A DNA stretch of 64,000 bases from Typhlomys cinereus (lineage: Eukaryota; Chordata; Mammalia; Rodentia; Platacanthomyidae): positions 3,432,121-3,496,120 of the forward strand of contig JALPQD010000142.1 of the NCBI GenBank assembly GCA_023101885.1, read 5' to 3'. A program made the translations under genes and the position numbers. The notes under the pieces are model-generated. The model saw only the letters and a list, made by a program, of their open reading frames with translations, made no database searches and was not told the DNA's origin. Below, in pieces: positions 25,449 to 37,285 of this stretch. Every line of letters starts with the position of its first letter. The stretch's first letter is position 1.

Positions 25449-26030
25449 AACTTTATTAAGTCAACTCAGTGAAAGCAGTGTTCTTCAAAGTAATCACCTG
25501 TAGCTGCTTTATTCTTGACCTGAATGTTATCACAAAGCTGAACAATACCAAGAAAGTGTCAGCCTCAATCAAGCTGGAGGGCTGAAGAGACTAGGCTCCA
25601 ATGTCATAGCTAGAGAAGAGCTAGGCTGAAGAGGCTTGGTTCAACTGCCAGTGAAGAATAACTACAAGATTTAAGAGTAGCATCCAATGGCATTGAGAAA
25701 AACAGCGAGATTGAAAGTGTCAAGCTCTAACTTCAGATGAGGTCAGAAGTAGTAATTCAGCAAAAAAGTAGCATGAAGGCAATATACACAGACAAAGGAC
25801 ACAACAGCAAATACACACAGGATAGGGGAAGAGAAAGTCCCTTCTCCTTACACTTCTTTTTTTCTGGTCCAGGACTGGAGAACACCACCCACTTTGGGCT
25901 GGTTCTTTTATATCAATTAAACAATAATCTGCAGGCTTGGTCCAAGGTCTGCTTGAACCTTGGATCCTTCACAACTCTGCCTCAAATGGCCTGAAAATGT
26001 CCAGTTGACACCTGAATTCATTAAAGACCT
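25345..26030 (-). mobile_element. Interspersed repeat, LTR-like, family not assigned
   Basis: Starts with TGATCAGGGTTCTCTAGAGG and AACAGAACTGATAG and ends with GTCCAGTTGACACCTGAATT, the two ends of a repeat type common in rodent DNA (GGTTCTCTAGAGGAACAGAAC ... CAAGTTGACA). The internal GT tract follows the first motif. I am confident that it is repetitive, less so of its class or orientation. Confidence 0.55.
25390..25444. repeat. (GT)n microsatellite
   Basis: Near-perfect GT run of about 55 bp, likely polymorphic. Confidence 0.97.
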
Positions 26031-27124
26031 TTATACTACTGAAACTATATTTAAAATGCAGGCTTGCATTCACTGTGGTCATGCAAGACTTTTAGTGAAC
26101 CCAGGTTCATCTTGCACTGTTTTAGATAGTTAACAGAAGAAATTCGTCTTCAGATACAGCCTTTGCTTTGCCATGGACATGGTTGAGTTTCTCAAAGTTA
26201 CTGTTAGCTTCTCTACTGTTAGCTTCATCCATATGATTGGAAGTGGAATCTTTGGCAGAGGAGGAACTAAAATCAGTTCTATGTGAAATCCTGGAAAGGA
26301 TGGAGGGAACCTAGGAGCTTTCTGGCTTCCACTACTGAGTTGTGATCTCATTTCTGGTGCTCTGTTACTGTGTTTCTGCTACCTACCTTCAGGTTCTCAC
26401 CAATGCCAATAAGTTTTAGGAGCCATGCCTGTCAGTTCAATGATAAAAGAAAAGAAAAAAGAACATTGTGTTGACAAAATAGCTCTGTTTCAATCATTTC
26501 ATCTTAGTATTAAAGCAAACTGCCACATTCCCCAGTTCTGCTTTCAAATTCATAGATATATTGTTTTGATTCGCTGGTTTCTAAAGTGTCTAAATTCTAG
26601 TCATTATATCTTCATCCACATATTCCACTTTTCCAAATATTGCACTGTCATATCAAAGAAAATTTCAATTAAATTATATTTCCTCACTGAATATAGAATA
26701 CATGTAACAATATTTCATGTATTAGTTGGTGAATTATATGATTCCCAAGTATGTTTTCTTTCTAATAAAGAGATTGACTATTTAAAGGAAAAGCAATATT
26801 ATTGCTCCCTGTCTACTTTTGTTCAACCATCGTTTATTGATAACAGCTTTGTAGATTTATAACAGTTTTGTAATTTTAAAATGACTACTTTGTTAAAAAG
26901 AAAATCATTACTACTGGAAATTTTGACTTGATAAACACAATTAGGGCCCTAGAAACTATGATGTTACCAGTTACAAATTCAAAACTCCTAAGTTCTAGCA
27001 GTAATGGGCAAGATTATGCAGACAGATGGTAAAATGCCTGGATCATTTTGCAAATGTGCTTGGAAAAAATATCTTGACTTTTGACAAAGATGCCATATGT
27101 AAAAATTCTAAATTTCTTTTCAGC
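26031..27124. other. Unassigned sequence; long unexplained frame at 26,425-26,862
   Basis: Contains a 145-codon plus-strand frame (26,425-26,862) rich in Ile, Phe, His and Ser. I recognise no motif, signal peptide or domain in it, and it lacks typical exon composition; chance is likely in DNA this AT-rich. A nearby stretch (about 26,185-26,260) reads as a decayed peptide containing MIGSGIF; see findings. Confidence 0.35.
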
Positions 27125-27390
27125 AGTTATAGGCTTTGGTTGTTTGTTTGGTTTGAATGTCAGATGTCTCCCACTCCCATGAACTTATGCATTTCAACTG
27201 TTAGTGCCAATCTGATATAGGTTTGGGAGGTTTTCAAGCCTTTTGGAAATGAAACTTTGCTCGTAGACACAGTACTACAGAGTCTGGGATTATGGGTTTA
27301 GTCTCATCCTACCTAAGCATAAAGATCCAGTCCACATGTCTTTCTACTGTGAAACTCTGAGTCCAAAATAACCCTTTCTTTCTTATCTGA
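27125..27390 (+). mobile_element. MaLR-like LTR fragment
   Basis: GGTTTGAATGTCAGATGTCTC, CATGAACTTATGCATTTCAA and the late CCAAAATAACCCTTTCTTTC stretch follow the order of rodent MaLR LTRs (TGGTTTGAATGT ... polyadenylation-like end). Diverged, and both ends are blurred. Confidence 0.5.
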
Positions 27391-29532
27391 TTCCTCACAT
27401 ATATTTGATGGAAGTCATAGAAAAGGAGATAGTGTTTTGTTTTGGTAATATTTGTTATTTCTTTCGAACAAGTGGGTAGTTTTAAAAATAAGCTTAAATT
27501 CATTTACAGGGAAAAATTCTACAACCTTAAACGTATTACTAGTACAACACATTGAACTTAGATCTATGATTTGATGGATGCTATGGATATTTGATGCCAA
27601 AAACAATATGTTGCAAAGTGTTGTTAAATTGGAATGCATGTTTGTTAAATGTATTTTAATTAGTAATATGAAAATGGACACATTTTATGTTCATTTTCCT
27701 GATGTCACTTTCCATTTTGGTAGCCTGTATAATACCATCAGCTCTAGATTACATACAGATGAGTGACCTGCTGAGCTCTCCATAGGAAATCCTGATTTTG
27801 GTGAGAAGGACACTCAAGCTCTACTGAAAATGACAACAATGGCCCTTCTATGGATACTATATTAATAAATTGGCATAATTGACTGAGATATTCAATGATT
27901 TCCTCATAATTAGAAGTTACTTATTAAACATTATTTTCCAAATTTTCTGTGAGCTAACCTTTCCTATCATCAAACATTTATTAGTTACTAAGCAAATTTT
28001 TCATTTTAGCGAAATTATTACATTATTACATCAATTATTACATAAATAATTACATTGCAAATAATTCTCTAGTAAAGACAAAAAGCTTCCACCCAAAAGA
28101 CACAGTCTTAATGTAACTTTTCAGCTCATGGTAGTATTATATATTTTGTCCAGAACATTTCCCTCAAAAAGACACTGAATGCTCATATCATTGTTATGTG
28201 CATACCATATAATTCAGATGTTAATTAAAGTCAGTTAGTATCACATAAAAATAATTACCAACTACACAGTTGGACTTAAATGCTATACTATTAAACAAGG
28301 CATTGAATAAACTTTTTGTTTGCATAAGCTATTTTTCTAGACATATTTATAGTGATTAGAAATAAAAGTGCTATTATTTCCACTTTATAACTTATTAATG
28401 TGTTTTCCCAGTTTCTAAATAATTAAAATTATATGTCAATGGACATTTCATTGAGAAACCTTAAAAGGTTCTGTTATTGTTGCTAAATTTCATTCTCAAA
28501 TGTTAGTGTGCAGCTGTATCATCAATGTATTCTTTTGAATGATTAAGTTATCTAAACTAAAAGAATATGAGAAAGTCAAAAATTGTTTGAATTGCAAAAT
28601 TTTAGTATGATTTTATAATACTCTGCTATTAATTTACTTACTTGAAAAATAATTCTGTGATCAGCAATGAGACTGATTAATGTGTAGAGAGCTGAACCGA
28701 CTTTTAAAAATTTTGTAGCTTATATTTCTTTCTGTTGCATTATAGTTTGTGTATGTTTCATTCTTTTATTTTATTTCATAGTTCATTAATCAAAGAAAAT
28801 ATTATGTGCATATTTTTGAGAATTGTCATAAAATGAAAACACATAGCATATGTGATCCTAATCTATTTATCCCTTTTCCAATTGGTTTTGTCCCACATTA
28901 TGTCCCACACTAATGTCCCACATTAATATATTACTTGGTATTACTTATATCTCAACTTCAGAAAAAATGTTGTACTCTCTCCATTTCCTTCCCACACAAA
29001 TGATACAGAAAACTATTTCTTTAATTTAATATGCAAATATTTGGACTAACTGCTCATTTATTTTCTTCTCTGTTTCATAATTCACTAAATGATTATATCT
29101 TCATCTGTTAATCCATCTTAGAACTGATGTTAATGCATTTGTAGTTCATTTTTCTCTTTAGGTTATTAAATTTATTTATTTGTTGTTTGTTTAGTATCAT
29201 TATCATTGTTACAATTACTCTGCAGATATCGCTCCACAGAAGATGCTTCATATACCTTCACTATTGCTGAGTAATAACATATGACTTCTGGCATACTTAA
29301 CTAATTTATAGTTCTTTCTCCTCAACCTTTTATTTAGAAGATAATATAATTTAAATAGCTTCATGTACTTCTGAGAATTAGTAACTGTTTCCATGCTATT
29401 GACATTGTCTCTTTTCTTATTGTATTATTTTGTTTTTCAATTAATTTTATAATTTGTACATTCTTTGTTTTTTACATGCATATTCATGTGATTTGCATGT
29501 AGGTGGATATATGTGTGGGGCATAAGTATAAG
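27391..29532. other. AT-rich unique sequence
   Basis: About 2.1 kb, very AT-rich, with no exon or repeat family recognised. A small local repeat of TGTCCCACA(T/C)TA units occurs at about 28,890-28,927. Confidence 0.5.
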
Positions 29533-29546
29533 AGGACATGTGATTG

Positions 29547-29769
29547 GGGGCTGGAGAGGCGGCTCAGGGGTTAAGCCTTGGCCTTGCAGGTGGAAGGTCC
29601 TGAGTTTGGATCTTAGACCCCACATACAGAAGCCGGGCGGAAGCGTGGATGGCCTATGCTTCTGGTCTTGGTAGGGCGAAGCCTATGAATCCCTGGGCAG
29701 AGTAAACAAGGAGGAGGTGGAGGTGGTCCATGGTGGCTCCCGATTCGTCCATGGTTTTACACACACACA

Positions 29770-29823
<54 letters not shown>

Positions 29824-29860
29824 ACTGAATAAATAAAAAAATTAAAAAATAAAATAAAAA
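29547..29860 (+). mobile_element. Young CA-tailed tRNA-derived SINE, full length
   Basis: GGGGCTGGAGAGGCGG head, A box (CGGCTCAGGGG) and B box (GAGTTTGGATCT, slightly decayed), GC-rich body, (CA)n at about 29,761-29,817, then AATAAATAAAAA tail. A 14-bp perfect duplication (AGGACATGTGATTG) occurs at 29,533-29,546 and 29,861-29,874. Confidence 0.93.
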
Positions 29861-29927
29861 AGGACATGTGATTGTATATACCTATATTGGCTTGGCAAGT
29901 TGCTCCTTCTGCTATTCTGAGTCACCA

Positions 29928-30266
29928 TTGAGACTCAGTTTTTAGGGAGAAAAGGAGATTTATTTGGTTTGTGGTCCCAGAGTGGAGATACAGTCCACTG
30001 TGGCAGGAGAGGCATGACTGACTGGAAGAAACTGAGGGCAGCTCAAGTCACTGTAGACATCATGGAGGTTGAGAGAACTAGCCGCAGGTTGCTAGACCAC
30101 ACTAGTAGGGGAAGTATAGAGAGGCTAACAAAACTCAAGTCTGTGATATGCCTTTCTCCAGAAAGGCTCCATCTCCCAAAGGTGCCATAACTTTCCCAAA
30201 CACTAACATTAAATAAGGGTTCAAACACATGAACTAGTAGGACACAATTTACATTTAAACCATGAT
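29928..30266 (-). mobile_element. MaLR-like LTR (antisense)
   Basis: The plus strand reads GAGATTTATTTGGTTTGTGG, CCAGAGTGGAGATACAGTCC, then CTCCATCTCCCAAAGGTGCC and CAAACACATGAACTAG, ending ATTTACATTTAAACCATGA. Its reverse complement is the familiar rodent MaLR layout starting TGGTTTAAATGT. The most confidently assigned MaLR in the window. Confidence 0.75.
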
Positions 30267-30951
30267 AAGACCCAAGGATGGTATCTGGAGTCTTCCCAGA
30301 TTACTCTTTTACGCTATTGCTTTGTTTCTTGGTTTCCTTGATTCTGACTTCAAGGACCAGCATTACAGACTATTTCCATACCCATCTACCTATCATTTTT
30401 ACAGTTGAATCTGGGAATCCAAGCTCAAGTACTTTTGCTTGAGAAGCAAAGCCTTTAATCACTGAGAAATCTCCCCTGTCCTACATTAGTATTCTACATA
30501 CTATTTTAAGCTATATAATTGGAAAATATTTTGTCACTTTAATTTTATTTCACAGTACATGTAATAACCTTTTGGCTAAAATACATCTTTAATTTTAATA
30601 TTGTGACATATATCAGAACTTACTGCATTTAGTAGCTTATAGATTTTCTTCAAAATAATTTGCTTCATAGGAAGATTTCAGGCTTCACGCAGAAGAACTT
30701 GTAAGTGTAGTAGCTCCCACATATATGAACCCAGGAAACAGAACATAAAAATTGATGATGAATGAAGCATTGTGGATAAAGGAACCCAATTGTTTAATAT
30801 TAATTGATGAGATGAATCAGAGAAGTTATCATTCTTTTGTATCCTGGATGATAAAATATACTGCTTTTTTTCCCTCAGTGGTACATGAGTCATGGCTATG
30901 AGGATTAAAAACTGACATTCAAATGTTGAATATTCTTTTGTGGCCTTAACC
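30267..30951. other. Unassigned sequence
   Basis: AT-rich. Around 30,320-30,480 there is weak resemblance to an antisense old SINE (ends GAGAAATCTCCCC), too decayed to call. Confidence 0.4.
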
Positions 30952-30964
30952 AAAGAAAATGTGA

Positions 30965-31198
30965 GCTGGAGAGATGACTCCGTGTTAAGACTCTGGCTCT
31001 TGCAAGCAGAAAGTCTTAAGTTTGGATCCCAGGTCCCATGTTAAAAAAAAAAAGGCCAGGTGGAAATGGCAGCAGCCTGTATTTCCAGCCCTGGTGGATT
31101 GAGGAAATCCCAAATCAAAGCAAAAAAGAGATAGAAACAATCCAGGATGATTCCCAAAGTTACCCTTGTCCTCCACAGAGACACACAGACACATACAG

Positions 31199-31248
<50 letters not shown>

Positions 31249-31271
31249 AAATAAATAAATAAATATTAAAA
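30965..31271 (+). mobile_element. Older CA-tailed SINE of the same lineage
   Basis: GCTGGAGAGATGACTCC head, tRNA-like B box (AAGTTTGGATCC), a body with AAATCCCAAATCAAAGCAAA and CAATCCAGGATGATTCCC, then (CA)n and (AAAT)n tail. A 13-bp duplication AAAGAAAATGTGA lies at 30,952-30,964 and 31,272-31,284. The body is colinear with the young SINEs but much more diverged, so this is an older subfamily. Confidence 0.9.
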
Positions 31272-31534
31272 AAAGAAAATGTGACTTGAGTATCACATGG
31301 ATATGTAGCATTTTTCTTGATAGAAAAGGTAGAACTTTACAAAACTGGAATCCTATGAACAGGTAGCTACTATGTTGTCTGATAATGCCATGAACTATGT
31401 GCCTTCCATGAAGCAGCTAGAAAAACCAAGTGGAAACTGAGCATTGACCAGCCACACTAAGAAGACCACATATATCAGGGGTAGAAACAGTATAGGTTTG
31501 CATTGTCATTATTTGAAAATGAATTTTCCACATT

Positions 31535-31662
31535 TTCGGGCCCTAGTGAGCAGAGCCTCCGAAATCCCAGAGCAAAGCAAAAAGGAAGTAAAAATAATCC
31601 AAGATGATTCCAGAAGTCATCCTTGGTGCTCTACAGGGACATGGTGTTCTTTGATAAACAAA

Positions 31663-31712
<50 letters not shown>

Positions 31713-31722
31713 TTAATAAAGG
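31535..31722 (+). mobile_element. 5'-truncated older CA-tailed SINE
   Basis: Only the 3' body (GAAATCCCAGAGCAAAGCAA, AATCCAAGATGATTCC) and the (CA)n tract (about 31,667-31,710) plus AATTAATAAA tail are present. The tRNA-like head is missing. Confidence 0.82.
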
Positions 31723-32982
31723 TTTTTTAAAGGAAGAAGTTCTACCTATAATATATGGGGAATCGCTAAAGCTTAACTTTATAAAACAAAACATTTCCAC
31801 CAAAAATATTTTGCAAGGTTTTGAATAGACTCTTCACAAAACCACATGGCAAACAGACAAACAGAAAAAGATGATCAACACCATTAATTAAGAAAAAAAA
31901 TCACAAGTTGAAGTCGTAAAGAAACATGATTCACGTATTACAGTATATAAAGCAAAACAATATACTTTATATGAGACATGGCAGACATGTGTGGCTGCTG
32001 GAAAATTAAGAGTGCTATGTTAACCTGAGATTAGAATGTGTCAGTTTTTCTTAAGCCATGGATACCAATAGGAGTTGAAAACTTAAATTTACTAGAAACT
32101 CTGGATACACAAAGTCTGCAAGAGTTTTATTTATCTCTCTATATATATATTCTTCAACAAATAAAATTTATATTCCTACAGCAGGATTTGCTTGAATACA
32201 AAAAGGAATTCAGTATGAATTTATATAACATGGCTGCATTTTAAGCTGTTTTACTATGAAAACAACCTTCAAGTGCATGATTTCAATTCTGTGATATTAC
32301 AAGAAGAGTGGATATGGAGGAAGAATACACCAAGGATTACTGAGGACTGTATAGGGAAAGATTCAATCACAACGAAAAGAAATTGGGAAACAATGGAAGT
32401 ATCTATAATATGTTGTGTTGGTAGATATATGACTCGGCCAAAAACACAGGATAATTGAAACTATATGAACTTTTGAAAAATCAAGGATTGACAGAAAAGA
32501 GACTATGAGTTGAATATTGTGGCCAGTACATGAAACTATATAGCCAATGCATGCTGTAAGTAAAATAAAGAAATATGAAACATGTCTATATATTAGTTGC
32601 TGCAACAGTAAGGTTTGTAGATTTCATCAACATTACCATGTTTAAGTAACTTGTCAATATTATGAGATGCCAATATATTACTCTGACACATGAAGCATTC
32701 AGGACTATCTTTGTTATAACTTCTAATTAAAAAGACTTAACTATCAACTTATAATTGCAAGCATTCTAAGATTATAGCATTGAAAAATGCTACAGGTATT
32801 TCAGGGGAAATATTCTTGGTATACTACTTATTTATAAAAAGTTGTTTATTAAAAGTACATGAAAATCATGTAGATTTTGTCACATATGATATGTTGAATA
32901 AGTTTTCATTTGGATGGAAATTCATTACATTACAATTAGCAAATAAAATGTAAATATAAAGGGAATAATGTTATACTCCGAA
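31723..32982. other. AT-rich unique sequence
   Basis: No gene, RNA or repeat that I can name in about 1.26 kb. Confidence 0.5.
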
Positions 32983-33296
32983 TTTGAAAAGTCTCCTGTA
33001 AGATGCTGTGTTTGAACAATGGTCACCTGTTGGAAGAAATATTTAGGAATATTGGAAACTGTGTGAGAACTGGCCTTGCAGAAGAAGCATGTCATTGTTG
33101 GTGGATCTTGGACTTCTAAACCTAACCCAACATCCTATGACTTCTCTCCTTCCTGTCATTGTAGTGTAACAGCCATTATGCCTTCTCCTCGATGACAGAC
33201 TCTATCACAGTGGAGAGAAAGATGAAATAATCCCTCTCTCCCAGAAACTGCTTTGTTCACTTTATTTTGGCATAGCCACAGAAGAGGATAATAATA
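32983..33296 (+). mobile_element. MaLR-like LTR fragment
   Basis: Contains the diagnostic-looking end AAATAATCCCTCTCTCCCAG followed by TTTGTTCACTTTATTTTGGC, resembling the 3' part of rodent MaLR LTRs (polyadenylation region then CACAG end). The 5' part is weak. Confidence 0.5.
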
Positions 33297-33430
33297 AGGG
33301 AAAATAAAAAGTATTTATTTTTAAAATTTCATATTTTTATCTTTACATGTAAATAATACATTTTAATCACATACATCCTCATTCCCTTCCTTTTTTCTCC
33401 ACCCCATCTCTTACTAATTTTTTAAAAAAC

Positions 33431-33709
33431 TTATGTGTGTGCATGTGTGTGTGTGTGCATGTGTGTGTGTGTGTATCAGAGGGTACTGTGTGTCCCTGTG
33501 GAGGATCAAGGATGACTTAGGGAATAATACTGGATAGCTTATATCTCCTTTTTACTTCGCTCTGGGATTTTCAAGGCTCTGCATTCCAGAGCTGGAAGTA
33601 CAGGCTGCAGCCATTTCCACCTGGCATTTTTACGTAGAATCTGGGATCCGAACTCAGGATCTTCTGCTTATGATACAGATGTTTAAATCCTGAGTCATCT
33701 ATCCAGCCT
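33431..33709 (-). mobile_element. Older CA-tailed SINE (antisense)
   Basis: Plus strand: (GT)n, GGATCAAGGATGACTTAGGG, CTCTGGGATTTTCAAGGC, GGGATCCGAACTCAGGATCT (B box reverse complement), then GAGTCATCTATCCAGCC (A box and head). Diverged, no clear duplication. Confidence 0.88.
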
Positions 33710-33719
33710 AACACTTTCA

Positions 33720-33905
33720 TCTCACTTTTTGTTTTTTTTTTTTATTTTTTTGCCTAATCATACGAGCTCAATAGCTATCCCTCTTCTTTTCCCTCTTCCC
33801 TCCCTTCATCCGCAGTGCTCCCCATTGCACTCCCTGCTTCCCACCCCTCCATCACCCCTTTTCCTTCCCTTCTCCTTTCAACTATTATTCCAGCAAAACA
33901 CCCTG
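33720..33905 (-). repeat. Pyrimidine-rich block, possibly an old L1 3' end in antisense
   Basis: A T-run followed by about 130 bp of C/T-rich sequence (TCCCTCCC-type). The layout resembles the antisense L1 3' ends at 52,620 and 63,636, but no L1-specific text follows, so it may be a simple low-complexity tract. Confidence 0.4.
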
Positions 33906-35218
33906 CTAAAGTCAATTTTTTGTTTTGTTTTGTTTTCCTTGACTTATTGAGTTTACTCATATTTACATGGCATGGGTAGGGAGCCATACTGAAGCATGGG
34001 GCACCTTACTGGTAGATAAGCTAGTGAGGAAAACATTTCCTCCTTACCCAGCAACCCTTTAATACCAACAGATCCTTAGGATGAAAGCATGTGACAGAAT
34101 GATAGGAAAACCAGTTCTTTGTGCTCTTTAGTAGGTAACACAAGTATTGCGAGTTTATAAGCATATTATCCATGTTATATCTGGAAGAGAATAGTTATAG
34201 TCCTGTTACTTATCCTCTGGCTCTTTCATTCCTTCAGCCCCCTATTCCTCAGTGTGTTAAGACCCTCACAGGGTATTACAGAATTGCTCTGTTTAGAGAA
34301 TAGCACCCAGCAGCCACTTGCTCTAAATAATTTGACCAGTTATGAGTCTATACTAACTAACACTTGTTCTAGAAGGAAACATTGTTGAGTAAGAAGAGAG
34401 CAACACTGATCTGCAGTTATGATTATTTATAAAGAATATGTATACATCCCTTTGGGAAAAAAATACAGTACATTTCCACTAAAGGTCTATGACATCTGCA
34501 GTTATAAACTTTCAACCAGGTTACAGTACCAAGCATGAATTCTCTTTTGTGGATCAGGCTTCAAATCCATTCAAAGAGCAGTTGGTTATTTACATGAAAA
34601 TTTCATAATTTAAAAATTATAAATATTTGGAGGAAAATGAAATTAAATTATTCTATTTTGAGGAAGATAAATTTATATCCTTCCCTTTTCAATACCCAAT
34701 TGTTGCTGTGAGTTCTTGCTTATTTAGCTATATTTATGAAAAACACTTTCTCACAAATATTCAGCTCCTTCCAGTGTAGAGAGAAAGATGTAGTGCTCTA
34801 TCCTAAAAATAGAGCTGAAAAGCTGCTAGTGAAAGTATGTGCAATTTTTGATTGCTTGGTATGCAGAGTGTGAAAGTTAAAGCAAATCATGAATACATTT
34901 CACTGGGGTATATGTCAAATTCAGCAAAAGTAAATATATTCTAATATGGAAAATGTGTTTATGCTTTTGTAAAAAGAGTTTGGAAATAAAGGTAGAAGAC
35001 ATATACATATTTTAAATCTATATTCTCAAATATAGGAAAAAACAATTGTCATGTATCCATTATATACTGCAACTCATATTTATAAATATTTTATAGAAGC
35101 AAGTTCTTTTTTCTATTATATTAAATTACATATTGTATAATATCAAATTAATTGATAATAAGTTTTGGAATGCTTGCAACATTGCTGCTTCTTAGATTTT
35201 CAAGTTTACACATGCACT
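33906..35218. other. Unassigned sequence
   Basis: About 1.3 kb with no exon, RNA gene or identifiable repeat. Confidence 0.5.
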
Positions 35219-35495
35219 GGGGGCTGGAGAGGTGGCTCAGGACCAAAGACTCTACCTTCCAAGCAAAAATACCTGAATTCTGATACCCTGAACCTAATAA
35301 AAATGCTAAGCAGAAATGGCAGTAGCCTGCACTTATGACCCTAGAAGATGGAACCTGTAAAATCCCAGAGCAAAACAAAAAAGAGGTAGAACAATTCAAG
35401 ATGACTCCCAAAGTCACCCCTAGGCCTCCACAGGAACACACAGTTCCATTAGACACATATACATGAACACACACACACAAATAATTAAAGAAAAG
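35219..35495 (+). mobile_element. Older CA-tailed SINE
   Basis: GGGGCTGGAGAGGTGGCTCA head with a good A box but a decayed B box (GAATTCTGATAC). The body has AAAATCCCAGAGCAAAACAA and CAAGATGACTCCC, ending in a short (CA)n. Confidence 0.9.
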
Positions 35496-35689
35496 TTTTG
35501 AAAGGAATACATTGTAATCAACTTGATGGCAGAATATGTCATTGATTTGTAACAGTATTAGACCACATCAAGTAGATGCTTTCAAAACCACCAAAAACAA
35601 GAGAGACTTTAAAGTAAGAACAATGTGTACTTAATGTCCACAGAATAACACTTATTGTATGTCATTGTGATACCAAGTTACATTGAAAA

Positions 35690-36058
35690 TTGCTGTGATT
35701 TGACCATGAAATGAACCCACAAGTTTATGTACTGATAGGTTGTTTCCTAGCTTATGGCATTAAAGGTTGAAGGTGGGAATTGGAAAAAAAAATGGCTAGA
35801 TGGAGGAAGTAGACAATTTGAGGTATATACTGGAAAGATATGCTGTATCATCTGAGGATTCCTCTTTCTATGTTTCCTGGTTGCCTAATTGTAAGGAATT
35901 TTGTTCTGTTATGCTCTCTTGCCATGATGGTTGGGCTCATTACGACCAGAATTTAAGGAGGCAGTTGGCCATGGGCTAAAACTGTTGAATGACAAAAAAA
36001 AACTTTTTTTCTCTCATTGATTATATTCTTTATTTTGGTTATTATTGTGACTTAAAAA
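35690..36058 (+). mobile_element. MaLR-like LTR
   Basis: Has GTGATTTGACCATGAAATGA, AGGTTGTTTCCTAGCTTATG, GTTTCCTGGTTGCC and GCCATGATGGTTGGGCTCAT in the order of a rodent MaLR LTR, ending with a T-rich block and TTATTGTGA. Family not resolved. Confidence 0.6.
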
Positions 36059-36395
36059 TAACTTAAGGAAATACCATTTACATGGCATAGAGTTTGAGGT
36101 TGTAATTCATTATGTCAATGAAGGCACATCATGGTGGATGTGAGATACCTGGTCATCGTGTGTCCACAGTCAGAAAGAAGAGAAAGATAAAGTTGGTATT
36201 AAACTTGTTTCCAACTTTCTATTCATTCTAAGAATCAAATTAATGAGATGGTGCTATTCATGTTTAGGTTGGGACTTCCCACCTCCCTTAGCCTGGTCTA
36301 AAAACTCCCCAACATATATGTCCAGAGATTTGTTTACAGATTAATCCCATCAAGTTGACAATCAACATAGACTGTTACAATTTCATCACTTAACA
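36059..36395 (-). mobile_element. Interspersed repeat, class not assigned
   Basis: GACTTCCCACCTCCCTTAGC, then TCCAGAGATTTGTTTACAG and CATCAAGTTGACAATCAACA form the end of a repeat type that is abundant in rodent DNA. It abuts the LTR before it, so the pair may be one nested or compound element. Confidence 0.55.
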
Positions 36396-36966
36396 ACAAT
36401 ACTTTAACAAATGAATTTAGTTTGAATATAGATTCTCTTTCAGTTTATATTATGGACTCCATGGTTTGACATCATTAACAAAATGCTGCCAAGGTTGGTG
36501 GCTGTAGTAGTACTTTGACTACACATGGCAGTTGATGTCATGACTGTTCTTAAAAGGAAAAGTAGGAATATTAATGTAGAGAACAGATGACTATGAAGAA
36601 CACACACTTTCCAAAAACAAGAAGTTGCTTCAGTTATTCCTGCTTTAATTTGGGTGCTTATAATACTGTATAGAACACAGTAGATACATTACTATTTATT
36701 TAGTAAGTGAATAATTAAACACATGAGATTTCATACATACAAGAAAGAAAAGTTTATGTGCAATAGTTGTATATTTACACTTAAAAGTTCTGAGAGTGGA
36801 AGACAATTTTCTATGTAATTGTTGTATATCTTCAGGCAATCATTTTCCAAAAGTCAAATATAACTTAGAATTAACAGTACACTGAATAAAGCAGACTTTT
36901 AAATGTATAAACAAATATTAATTCGAAAATAAATAGGATTTGTGAGCTAATAATATTTGTTTGTTA
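36396..36966. other. Unassigned sequence
   Basis: AT-rich; nothing recognised. Confidence 0.5.
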
Positions 36967-36980
36967 AAATATGGAAAATT

Positions 36981-37273
36981 TGGGCTGGAAAGGTGGTCCA
37001 GGGTTTAAGATGCAAAAGGTCCTGAGGTCGAATCCAAGGCCCCACTTAAAAACTTCAGATGGAAAAGGCATGTGGGGGCTGCACTTCTGGCCCTGTTAGG
37101 TAGAACCTGGAAAATCCCAGAGTTAAACAAAAAATAATTAGAAAAAAATCTGGGATGATTCCCAAAATCAAGCTTGATCCTCTGATACACACCCTCCATC
37201 TCCCCACCCTCCATCTCCCCACCCACCCCTTCACATACACTAAATAAATAAACATGCAATTGGAAAAATAAAT
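36981..37273 (+). mobile_element. Older CA-tailed SINE with imperfect TSD
   Basis: GGCTGGAAAGGTGG head, B box GAGGTCGAATCC, body with AAAATCCCAGAGTTAAAC, a (CCCTCCATCTCCCCA)2 duplication in place of a CA tract, and (AAAT)n tail. Flanking AAATATGGAAAA at 36,967-36,978 and 37,274-37,285. Confidence 0.85.
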
Positions 37274-37285
37274 AAATATGGAAAA

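Noticed and set aside
28890..28927. Short direct repeats as a possible CRISPR-like array
   Set aside because: Only three imperfect 15-bp units without spacers, in a vertebrate nuclear genome.
31041..31247. Open frames of repeated Cys-Val or Thr-His residues (also near 1070, 46,900 and 54,920)
   Set aside because: They are translations of CA/GT tracts in SINE tails or microsatellites, with no coding potential.
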